Part shown: positions 27,581 through 37,900 of the stretch, one piece after another
How the letters are laid out: each line of letters begins with the position of its first letter
Position numbering within the stretch: the first letter of the stretch is position 1
From: Gymnorhina tibicen
Taxonomy: Eukaryota > Chordata > Aves > Passeriformes > Artamidae
Direction of reading: 5' to 3'
NCBI GenBank assembly: GCA_013399875.1
Contig: VXAZ01002496.1
Coordinates: 310,001 to 374,000 of the forward strand
DNA: 64,000 nt
Position numbers and translations under genes: made by a program
The notes under the pieces: model-generated
The model's input: the letters and a program-made list of their open reading frames with translations, nothing else
Told to the model about the DNA's origin: nothing
The model's database searches: none

Positions 27581-27779
27581 CTCCAATAAACTAAGCTTAC
27601 AAGATATTTGGGAAGCCGTGCGGCTTCCAATGCCATGTGCCCGCGAAGGATCCCAACCCAGAGCCCACCGGGAGGAGGAGAAAGAGGAGGAGGAGGGGAG
27701 CTCGGCCGCGCTGCACGCACACCCGGCAGCCCCAAAGAGCACAACCCCAAACCTACTGCCCGTTTGAAGATCTAAGCCA

Positions 27780-28140
27780 ATTTTGATCTCGGTCTGTAAT
27801 GAGCCAAGGACCTTGGGTGGGGGCTGGGGGAGGGAAGGGAGGAGTGGAAAGACCGCTGGAACTTTAAATAAGAAAAACGTTTCTAATGCTCTAATAGAAG
27901 AGGGAAGTCGAAGTGTTGGGATTGCGTAGATCTAAGGCCCCCCTTTTTGGAGGAAAGCTTTTCTTATTCAAAACAGCATCACAATGGGCTTCACATTGAG
28001 CCTTGCCACATCCCCATCTGAGTAGCAGCCATTCATCAGGCTGGCTGGCCTATCAATGACATTTCTCCCATCAGGGCTTCTATAAAATGATGCTTTTTCC
28101 CATGAAACATCCGCAAACATTTTGACGGGTCTGGCTTTGC
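27780..28140 (+). promoter_or_regulatory. RFX4: RFX4 proximal promoter (inferred), CpG-poor block
   Basis: This CpG-poor block sits inside the CpG domain directly upstream of the first coding exon. It contains a SOX-type ACAATGG at 27981-27987, a TATCAATGACA homeodomain-like site at 28051-28061 and a TATAAAA box at 28081-28087. The TATA position predicts a transcription start near 28110 and a 5' UTR of about 210 bases in the same exon as the start codon. The start site is inferred; no transcript evidence is available. Confidence 0.55.
28081..28087 (+). promoter_or_regulatory. RFX4: TATA box candidate for RFX4
   Basis: TATAAAA lies in the context cTTCTATAAAATGATGC, 241 bases upstream of the RFX4 start codon. 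It is the only good TATA match close to the first exon. Confidence 0.5.
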
Positions 28141-28321
28141 CCTGCTGGATTACGGAGTGTCCCTCTCTCCCGCTCTACACCCCCCCTCCCCAACTATCTG
28201 CCTCTGCCCTCTCTCCCCACCCCCTCGCCGCCACCCTGCTCCCTCTCCCCCGCGCATCTCTGAGATAGGGGCTCTGCACACCCCGGGACCTTGGGGCTCC
28301 CGTCCCGTCCATGGGAAGAGC

Positions 28322-28364
28322 ATGCATTGCGGGTTGCTGGAGGAACCCGATATGGACTCCACAG
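28322..28364 (+). CDS. RFX4: RFX4 coding exon 1 (start codon)
   Basis: The exon encodes MHCGLLEEPDMDST, the known N-terminus of the long RFX4 isoform, plus one base of a Glu codon, and ends at a GTAAGT donor. The start context has A at -3 and C at +4 (adequate). An out-of-frame ATG lies 11 bases upstream at 28311. RFX4 binds X-box DNA as a regulator in brain and spinal cord development and cilium-related programmes, and also in testis. This exon is the one used by the brain-type transcript in mammals. Identification rests on exact agreement of this peptide and of the three downstream exons. Confidence 0.96.
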
Positions 28365-30257
28365 GTAAGTCCCCCCCCGCAGGCAGCGGGCTCCTTTCGC
28401 CCGTCAGGGAGGACTTTTCAACTTGACCGTGGCGGCGTGGGCAGCGCGGGCGGCAGCGGGGGGAGCCGCCCGCCGCACCGGCCTCGCAGGCAAATGAGCC
28501 CGGGCGTGTGCGGGGGAGCGGGGTGCGGGGGCCGCGGAGAGGGAGCTCTCGCTCCCGGGCTGGAGGAGCCCTACGGTTCCACTTGCAGATACGATGGAGC
28601 AGAGGGTGTTTTTTGGTCTTGGTTGTTTTTTTTTTTTCTTTTCCCCCTTTCTTCGTAGGCTGCCGGCCAGCAAAGTAATTGCCTCTCCGCTTCTAGTTTT
28701 AGGCGCTCACTTAGGTTAGAGCAGAAACGAGGCGAGAAAACGACGTTTACTAGGGAAGATGGTTGGTGAGTTAGGGCAAACCCAGCACCGAGGTCATCCT
28801 GTCCCGCGGGCAAAGTCGGGGCTGAGCCGATTCGGAAGGAAGGAAGTTCGGGGAAGGGCAGGGTTGGGTCTCTCTCCCCGCGCGTCCAAAAGATGCCGTG
28901 GCCGGTCCTGTAACCGGGAGGCAGAACGGCGGCCGAAGTCCCACCAGCGGGCGCCGCCAGCGGGGAGAAGCCCTGGCGGGAGGGGACAGGGACAGCCGCA
29001 GAGGCGAGGCCGCCCACCCCTAGGGCCTCAGCCCGCGCCTCGCCATCCGACGGCCGCCTCTGCCGCCCGGCCCGGCCCAGCCCGGCGGCGGCGGCGGGGG
29101 ATGTGGGGCAGGGCCCAGGCCTAGGTGCTCCCGCTGTCAGCCGGCAGCCTCCCGAAACCGCGGCCTCTGCTCTCCCGCTCCCTTCCGCCGCCCTCCCCGC
29201 GCTCCCGCGGTTTCCACCCGCCGCAGCCCCTGCGCTCTGAGCGCAGCGCAGCCCCAGAGCTTCTGCCTGCAGAGGAGGGCGGGCGGCCTCCACGGTCACT
29301 TCTGAAATTTAATTTATTTTATTAGCACAGGAGAACACCCCCTCCCTCTCCCCTCCCTCCCTGCCTGCCCGCCCAGGCGTTCCCCAGGCGGACAGCTCGC
29401 AGGTTAGGTAGGGCTCAGCCCGGGGACGGCCCTCCCCGCCGCCCGCTCCTGATCTGCCCCGTCCTCTCCAGCAGCCGCTGCGCCTGCTGTGACCGCCGTG
29501 CCCGGCGGCTAGGTGGCCACGGAGCTGAGCTGCCCCAGCCCCGCAGCGGGATCGGGTCCCCTCCGCGCCTCCCCGACGGCCTCGGCGGGCGGCGGGCCGC
29601 GTTCCGCCGCTCCCTCGGGGCCCCGCAGCTCCGTCCCGGCTCCTCCCGGGTTGCCGGCGCTGTGCTGGTGTAGCTGGTGCGGGTGGAGAAGAGGCAAGGG
29701 GTTATAGGGAAAGGCAGTCCCGCCTCGGAACCGCTTCTTTCCCGCGAAGGGCTTTCCCATCCCTCGTTCCCAACGCGGCCGATGGGCGTTTTGTAAAATT
29801 TAAATATTGACTAAAAACGAGAGAAACAAGAGAGAAGGGGAGGCGTGTTGCCCGACCCGACTCGGCTGTTCCTGCAGCGGTCCCGACGCGGGGCGCTCGA
29901 TGCACCGGGTAGGCTCGACCCCTCTCCGGCCACCGGCGACACCAGCCGGGTTTGGGCCAAATTTACTCCCGGGTCCCCGGGACAGAACCCGGGCGGGCTG
30001 TTCAGGAGGAAAGTGTTCGGCGGGGAAGGAATCGTTGAGTTCGGGTCAGAGCGCGTGTAGGAGCTAGGAGGGTGTTAGAGAAAGTTGTCTTCCTGTCCGG
30101 CGGCACAGCCGAGGCGGGGTTAAGAGGACTGCCGGCAACATCTCGTTGTCGAGAGGAACGGGTCTTTATGGAAAGAAAAAAATCAAACCTAACAAAAAAA
30201 AGCCTCGCGTTTTCAGTCCCTCCTTTAAGAACTGTCCGTTCTCGGGCTGAGCCTGCG

Positions 30258-30600
30258 TACTATTCGTTTCTGAATTTCAGTAAGGCTGTAATAAGTGGCA
30301 GCATGATTGATTAAGATAATATTAATCAGAAAACACTTTAGTCTTGCTAAGCAGATGGCAAGAAAAGTGGAGCTTTGCAGTTGTCTCATTCAGACACCTT
30401 AACCTCCCTTTCACAGGACTTAATCCAATTAGCTTTTCTCCTGAGTTTCAGTTGTTATGTAAAGATCCTTTTGCATTGTGGAGAAATATGGCTTCATTGA
30501 AAAAAATCAGTCATGTTTTAATTTATCTTCAACAGATTTTCCCTAAACCAGAGGGATTAAAAAGAAAAAAAATCACCCGAGATTCTAATTTTAAGGTAGG
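30258..30600. promoter_or_regulatory. RFX4: AT-rich candidate enhancer block in RFX4 intron 1
   Basis: This block has few CpGs between two CpG-dense blocks. It contains the inverted repeat TGATTAA-7nt-TTAATCA (30308-30328), a CCAATTAG homeodomain-type core near 30425, and TTTTGCATTGTGG (30469-30481), where a reverse octamer half (TTTGCAT) overlaps a SOX-like CATTGTG. Regulatory activity is inferred from composition and motifs only. Confidence 0.4.
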
Positions 30601-31795
30601 GGAACGCTTTGGTTCCTTCACCTTCCCCCAACACTGCCGTGTGCTTCCATCGAGTTTAGTTCCCGTTCCTCTAACCTGTAGAGTGACCCGTGGGGGCTGT
30701 CACCAAGGCCAAAGGGCTTTCTGGCCGCCTGGGCTCCCGGAGAGTCCCCAACACCAGGCGTCCGGCAGGACAGCAGCGCCCGGTCCCGACAGCCCGGCCT
30801 GGGCGCGGCGCGGCGGCGCTTGGCCAGGAGCTGCCCTCGGGGCGCTCCCCCGGCCGCGGAGTGGGCACCCACACAGGAGGGCCACACGCCCTTCTCGCTG
30901 GGTTTGCGGTATCTTTTATCGTATCCTTTTGCCGCCGCCTTTAACCCCGTCAGGCGCCCGCCTGCCCTCCCCCGGGGATAGTTTCTCAAGCTCGTAACTC
31001 GCCCGAGCCGGGAGCCGTCGAGCCGCCGGGGGAAGTGTGCAGCCTCCGCTGGGCTCCCCAGCCCCTTCGCCGTGGGGCACTAAGGGGTCATCCAGGGGGG
31101 CTGTATCTGGCTCTTGGGGCTTGCGGGAGCGCGGCCGCCACCGCCTGCCCTGCGCTCGGCCCTGCCCTCACCCCGCAGCCCCGCCGGCACCCGACAGCTC
31201 CGTGCCCGCAAGCTGCCGGACGACCGGGGACAGCGGCACCGCCATCCCATCTCACCCCGGAGGAGTCGGGGCTGGCAAGAGGGCCGTGGCGAGCTGGGTG
31301 CTCGGGGCCGGGGCCAGCGCCCGGGGCGCCCCAAGGGGCGGCTGGGGCGGGCGGGGGAAGCTTCGCGGGCGACCCCGAGCGCTAATAGCGGCTTTCCTCA
31401 GCCGCAGCCCCCCCTAGTGACATCGGCACCAGGAGTGCGGGGCGCTGCCGCGGGACACAGCCCTCGCCCCGCTGCCTTGCCCCCGCGCCGCCCCGCAGGA
31501 GCTGTCCCACGCAGGAGGATGCCGCCCGCTCGGGAGCGGCGTGTGGGGACGCGGGGCTGCCTGGATTTCCCGGGGGGCTGCCAACTCTCCTGCCTCGCGG
31601 CACCCCCGGGGGAAGGCTCCGCCGCGCCGCTCAGGGAGCAGGAGCCCAAGGAAACAGACGGCGTTCTTGGAGCGCAACTTTCCTGCACAACTCAGTAAAT
31701 ATCCCTCGTTATTTCAGTGTTGGAGCCAGGCAAAACCTCCGCTGGTTTTCAGGCGCTAGATGGATGAGATCCTTGGGACTTGAATCTGAGACTTA

Positions 31796-31867
31796 GGACC
31801 TGATCCAAAGCCCATTAAAATGAGCAGAAAGCCTTTCAGTGCTGTCAAGGACGTTGGGATTAGGCCC
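31796..31867. repeat. Ancient palindromic (MITE-like) repeat relic
   Basis: The left end 'gacctgatccaaagcccatt' (from 31797) is mirrored by the right end 'ttgggattaggccc' (to 31867). This is the layout of the old amniote palindrome with 'cctgatccaaagcccattga' and 'ggctttggatcaggcc' ends. The total length of about 72 bases agrees with that element. Right-arm divergence shows it is old. Confidence 0.6.
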
Positions 31868-32662
31868 TTAAAGCAGTTTATTTAAACCGCGAAAATCTGC
31901 TTCCACCACCTGGGTTGAAAACTTTGTGGCAGTGGCCAGATTTCAGTCTATCTTCTTATCAACATAGACAGGTGTTGCGGCAGTGGTGGGTGATCTTTGC
32001 TATGAGCTTGCCATTTTAAAAGGATATAGCATATTAAACATTGATTGAAGAGAATTAATGGCTTTCATATCCTGGTTCAATTAATAAAATTACCAGTATT
32101 GATAATAAATACTTGAATGCTAGTTGGAAATGGAGCTGTGACATTTCAGAACATATGTATGATGCTAAAGTGTGTGATCCTAGGTCCTGATTTGTTTCAT
32201 CCAAAAGAATGGTTGATTTTGCTTCTGAAAATTGTTTGCTTTGCTTATTGCAACACAGTAAAGAGGAAACTTGCTATTGGCTTTTTTCCCTTACTTTCCT
32301 GGAGTACTTTTCATACTTTTTTATTCCAATAAGGAAAAAAAAAGTTCTTTATCATTTTAGAATTTGTGTTTATAAAGGCTCTAACCTGTTGAGCAGTTAA
32401 GATGATCCAATGATTCTTTTGAATCCTAAGCTCGATACGATATGGAAATGCAGAAGAAATACCACTGGTCCTTTATATAGTTGAACCTGAGTATTTGTCC
32501 TATGTCATTTTGTATCTTACAAAATGTCACAAATCAGAGAAATGGAGCAGGAAAAAAACACCAAAAAAACCTAATAAAAAATGTTTTCTTTCCTGCAAGC
32601 TGCAGTTTGTGCAGGCAGTGTTTGCGTGGCAGGGCCCAATCCCTGGCAGCTCCTTCTGCCTT

Positions 32663-32677
32663 CAGCAGCAGCAGCAG
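32663..32677. repeat. (CAG)5 trinucleotide tract
   Basis: Five perfect CAG units in RFX4 intron 1. Confidence 0.95.
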
Positions 32678-33760
32678 AACAGGGATCTAAACCCAAGTCC
32701 CGTCACTGGATCAGGTCTTCATTCCCGAGGGGTTTTAATAACTTTGTGAAATCTGTAGGGATTTTTAAGAGGTTTGAAATGTGGTCAAAATTGCCCTGAC
32801 CTAAGTTCATCTTTTAAGTCTGACTCAGAAAAAAGAATGATTTTATGATTTATTTGTCTGCTAATGAATTAATTCTAAAATTCTTAGGGAGGGGCAATTG
32901 TGGTATTTTTCACTGCTCTGCAATATTTACCTGCAGTAAAGAGCTTTAAAAGGATGGAGAGAAAAAAGAACTAAAACAAGGTTTTGCATAAGAATAGCCA
33001 TAGAACTGTAGGAAACTGTTTCATTTATTTAAGTTGCAGTTTATGGTTTACAGTCCTCAAGATTTTATTTGAGTGTAACCCTCATTACAAAAGGGACTCT
33101 GGGTTCTCACAGATAAAGCTTTTGGGTGTGGACTGTAAAGAAACCTGTAGCCTCAACTGGTGTATTTTAGGTGCACCTTTACCATAGTAAACATATATTG
33201 AGCAAAAGATCTTCTCAGAATTAGAAGGGACCATTTTGTGCTAAGATACTTGTGATGCTGCTACAGCTGTCCCACAGAAAGTCATCGGAAGAGTATCCTG
33301 CTTCCATCAGGGTTGTTGGCTTGCTTGCTTTTAGAGAATCAGGCTGGTTTTCAGCCAGCAATGCAGTGAGTGTGCAGGCAAGGAAGAAGGTTAGCGTAGC
33401 TGTAAAATCTGCTATGTCTCTGAATGTAAACACCTTTGCATTTTGCTGGCTTAATTTTCAGCTGGTTTGCAAGTTAGGACAGTCATAAAGAGGTGCATCC
33501 TCTGAAATACTGTTTCCATACGTAGGATTTCAGTATAGCAAACTAAAGATCAAACCGTGGGATCGCTGAAATCTGCACGGTGATGAAATGTTAGTGCCTC
33601 TTCAGATCAAGACTTTTGAAGAGGTGGCCTTAAATACAGCTGGGACTTGATGGTTCATAACAATGCCTTGAGAGCAGCGGTGGGCTATCATGTAACTAAT
33701 ACAAATATAAGGTCAGCGTTTTGGTGGATACTTGATGTGACATTGGAGTCCAAATAATTA

Positions 33761-33778
33761 GCTCACAATTCTGTGAGC
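33761..33778. repeat. Perfect short hairpin
   Basis: GCTCACA-ATTC-TGTGAGC has 7-base arms and a 4-base loop and follows directly after a TAATTA homeodomain-type core. Confidence 0.9.
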
Positions 33779-34179
33779 GCTGAGGTTTGTGAATTTCCTG
33801 AGTTCACCCACTTGTCTGTTTCCCTGCATCTGTGCTGGATTTTCTATTTGTTTCATTGTGTGTGAAAATGAATACCCAGTACGATCCGACCCCGCTGGAG
33901 CCCAGCGTCCCAGCAGCCGAGGGGATTTGATTGCTGACATACTGGTTAGGAAGATGGATCGCATAAAGGGTATTTGATGGCTGAGTGATCCTATAGATAA
34001 CAAGTGTAGGAAGGGTGTGTGGGTGATGATGAAGCCAGCGGAGGCCTGCGTGGGTTTTTTAAGATGTCTGTACCACTGACATGTTTACACACATCTTTTA
34101 GATCCTGCAGGATTGTATATATGTGCCAGGGAGTTTCTGTGAACTTTGAAAACTAACACAATTTGCTGTTAGAGACAGG

Positions 34180-34245
34180 TACTGATCCTGCAGTGGCTCC
34201 ACAAGGGAAACACCTGTTGAAGTCCATGTGTGTGCCTGAGAGAGG
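34180..34245. repeat. Possible ancient repeat relic
   Basis: 'actgatcctgcagtggctcc' followed by 'cctgttgaagtccatg' recalls another old palindromic amniote element ('tgatcctgca ... cattgaagtcaatgg'). Only two short blocks match. Confidence 0.3.
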
Positions 34246-34679
34246 GCAGATGCCCAGGGTTAGCATGTATGTAATGATCCCTCCCCAGAATTGGGAATGT
34301 CTAATAACTTAATTGTAGCTATTTTACATGCATAACTAGCAGTACTGGCCTGTCTTCATTTACATTTATTTTCTCTCAGGAGATTTGCAGCAAGAGTAGT
34401 TTATTAGCTATAAAATACTAGCCAGTGTTAGAAATGGTGCGTAAAGGCGGTGTCAGAGTCTTTCTTGCTTGCTGCACAAGCTGTGGTTTCATTCTCTGCA
34501 TATAAACACATGTTGGATTAAATGCTTTCGACCATTCTTCCCTTTCTGATAAATTTGAAATCAGGAAAAAGTGGAGAGGGTTAAATAGAGCCTTGGCTCT
34601 CACTGCACTCAGTAAGAGAAAGCTCATTTGCAGCTTAATTTGCCTCAAGACTGAAATGTGAAATGCGGGGCTCAGTGCT

Positions 34680-34960
34680 GTCTTGTTTCCTTCACTTCAG
34701 CTACAGTTAAGCACTTTGTTTTCTTTTATTGGTAATTGAACTTAATTTCTCTGAGATGGAAGTTGTTACTGGAACCAAGGAGTTGATTCACAGCTATGAA
34801 TGATGTGTTCACAATTAATTAGCAGCTTATGCTGAGCATTTTTGTGCAGGATACCAAATATTATCATAATAGCAAACAATATATTTCAGATAGCTGGCAC
34901 ATTCTCTGAATGAGTGATTCACTGAAACTTACAGCCCTGGGAATTAGAGGCATTCATTTC
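34680..34960. promoter_or_regulatory. RFX4: AT-rich candidate conserved noncoding block in RFX4 intron 1
   Basis: Dense homeodomain-type cores (ttggtaattg, acaattaattagcagc near 34811-34826) occur in a non-repetitive stretch without open frames. The composition resembles deeply conserved noncoding elements. Conservation itself cannot be seen from one sequence. Confidence 0.3.
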
Positions 34961-37900
34961 AGAATAGTAGGCTGGGGACATATGCTGGGATTTCATCTGT
35001 TTTCTAGGCTGGCTGTAGTCACAGTCTGATGCTGTGATCATCACTCTGACAGACTTCACACTGGAGCTTTGGGCACTCATGAACCCCATGGCAGGGACTC
35101 AAACACTCAAAACCACAAAATCCTCTTCTCTAGGAGCTTTGATTTCCTTGCTGAGATAATATCTAGAAAAAAAATTGTATCTGCCTGGAAGAAAGGACTA
35201 CAAGTTTCAAGTGCTAGAAATCACTGCCTTTTTTTTTTTTTTAAGAATACTGTTGCTAGAAGTAGAAATACTTGTTGTCATTTACCTTCTCTTTCCTCTC
35301 TTTTTAAACTTCCACTTCCTTCAACTGGTTTGGCTACTTGGGGCAAGACTTACAGATGCTTATATTAAGTCCGGTAAAATTCATTATACGAAAAATGTCT
35401 TATACACAAATAAAAGTTTGCAAATGAGATCTACAGGTCAACCAAAAAAAAAGACATGAGCTTTCTGTTCTTGTATAGATCTGTATGTTTAGATCTAGCT
35501 TGTGCTATACTTGTAAAGCCATAAAATACCAGAAATGCAGTGACAAGGGAAATTTAAAAGTAGTGAGAAAAGCGAAAAGTAGAGGTACTACTAAATGCAA
35601 TGTTAGAAGGATTAACATACTTTTTTTTTTTCCTCTGTTCTAGAACCCTTTTAATTGCTAAACTATTTCGGAAGTGTTTAAACTACCTCAGCTGCAGCTG
35701 AGGAAGGGAAATACGGAGGGAGAGCCCAACTCATTAGTGGTGTCTCATGAGTGGTCACCCAGTGCTGGGTGGAATCACCTGTGTTGCAGAGCCAGCTCCC
35801 CCATGGTGACAGCAATGCACACCTGATTCAAAAAACCCCACAGAACATCCTTCTTACAACTAAGGACACTTTTCAGCACCCTGTGACAAAGGTGCAATCT
35901 TCTGCAAAAGACCAAAAGCTGTGTCAGAGGACAAGTAGGAAAGGCTGTATGTTTTCCTAATATTCTAGGATCTTGCTGAAACAGACCATTTGTTGATCAA
36001 AATTTATGGATGGTTGTATGAGGTAGACAAAACCCTATCCTTTAAAGGGGAAAAAAAATCCTCAACAACCTGACTTGTGTGGTTCCCACCCTCATCTGAC
36101 ATTCAGTTTAACCATGAGCACGTGGCAGGATGTCCTAATTAAGCAAATGAGTACTTAATGCCATTAGCTTCTAGGTACCCTATTCCTGGGTATTGCCGTC
36201 TCTGATGCTCAGAGGAAAGTAAAATCCTTCCTGCTCCTTTACTCCTTAAAAAACTTAAACAGCATGGGGAAACAAAAATTCCTGGCTGGTTCTTAAGATG
36301 ACAGTGGCCTGATAGACACCCTAAAAAATATATGGTGCAAGGCAATATGACAGTGGTCCCTGAGTGCTGTATGTCAAGGTACAGCAGTTCTGTGATGAGA
36401 GATGCCTGCTCCTGCCATGGGTGTTCCTGGGTGCACAGGCTCATGTGGTGGTGGAGGGACTCACCCACCCCTCAGCACAGCCTTTCAGCTCCAGGTCTCT
36501 CTCTGTCAGACCAGGCTAAGCAGCAGGACAGAGATTTTTCTGGCTGAAAAGCTTGGCACCCCAGGGATAGCAGGAAAGGAGCCGTGCCCAGTGCTGTGTG
36601 TGAGACAGAGGTCTCACTGGGGACAGACGTGATGCAAGAGCCAGACCAGGAATTCTCAACATGATAGATCTGAAATGGGCACTTTGTGTAAGTAAAAAGC
36701 TGCTTCTTTTGGGCCTCTTGGGGTTAAGGGTAGAATGAACTATGTTTTAGTTATCAAGGGAAATTTGGCCTTATGAGAGGCAGAGTGCAAATAACACATT
36801 TGCTAAATGGTGTGTTGTGTTTGCACACCAGCCTCTGTCCCAGCTTGGCCTCCTGGGTGCTCACTGTGTGACAACAAAATGTCTTAACTCTGGAGGTCTC
36901 TTCAGCACTCCTCCTCTAAGTCCATGGCAGAACAAGACAGCTGCCAGGTGAGATTTACTCCGTGCCTTGTGTAGGCTGAAAGCAGGGATTGTTCCCAGCA
37001 GGGTGCTCTGCTCCTCTGTAAACTGTGGCTGTGCTTCCTTTTTCCCAAGCAGTGGCAGTAACACATCCCGCTGGCTGGACTGCCTGGCTATCACAGGTTT
37101 TCCAGAGTTGGAACTCACATTCCTGTCCTAAATGTAGAGTCATGGGGACAATACTGGTGCAGGGGCCCCTCTAATGCAAACATTTTTTTAAAATGAGTTG
37201 TGGTAGGGGCAGCAAATGGCCTCTATTGTAACAAGGTGGGGAGAAGTGGGGAGGACTGCATTTACAGAGCAGTTTAATCACATGGATGGAGCAGCGTGTT
37301 CACCTCTCCTCCTTGCTGGGTCATTTCCACTTTGAGCTCTGCAAACAGACCGTCTATTGAGCAGTTAGTATTCAGTGCTGAATATTCAATACTAGACTCT
37401 TGTTTTGGTGAGTCTTGGGCAAAAAAAGAAGGAGGAAAGAAGACTTCTCTTTTTTCTCATGTTCCCTCCCTGAGTTTGCTTTGCATATTGTTCAGAGGAG
37501 ACTGGAGTCTTCTCAGAAGAGCCAGGCTCCTAGTTTTAAAAGCACTGGTCTACTTTCATAGTACTTTCTAAAGGAATGGAAGACACAGTTTGGAAGGGAC
37601 TAAATTCATACAAGGTTTACAAATCTGTAAGTCTAGGCACATCAGGACTTAGCAAAGACTTTTTGTCAACCATATTTAGACTGTAAAGCTAATAGCATGA
37701 AATGCTAGTTCTGTATACACAGATTAGTTCTGAGGGGTACCAATCTTTGTGGGGGGATGGTATGATGATTTATTAATGTCCTCTCTGCTAGTTTTTTGAT
37801 AGGCAGATATTCTCTGTGTTCATTCTGAGAGCTGAGAGAAACAGCGTTCATTTGTTTCTGTCTGGTGCGCCATATTTGGTTGTGAATGATGTGATGGCTG

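Larger units (their letters stand above)
25590..31680. promoter_or_regulatory. RFX4: Interrupted CpG-rich domain around RFX4 promoter
   Basis: CpG-dense blocks lie at about 25590-26880, 28380-30060 and 30690-31660, with a weaker one at about 27230-27770. They are separated by CpG-poor, AT-rich blocks at about 27780-28140 and 30260-30600. The domain spans the first coding exon of RFX4. Broad, interrupted CpG domains are typical of developmental transcription factor promoters. The long open frames here on both strands (up to 242 codons at 28571-29299, minus strand) are expected in GC-rich sequence with few stop codons, so I do not annotate them as genes. Confidence 0.8.

Noticed and set aside
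28571..29299. 242-codon minus-strand open frame
   Set aside because: It lies in the CpG domain, where stop codons are rare. The product is Ala/Gly/Pro/Arg-rich low-complexity sequence with no domain, and other frames there are open too.
30344..30997. 217-codon plus-strand frame
   Set aside because: It crosses an abrupt change from AT-rich to CpG-rich DNA, with a matching change in amino-acid composition, and has no domain.
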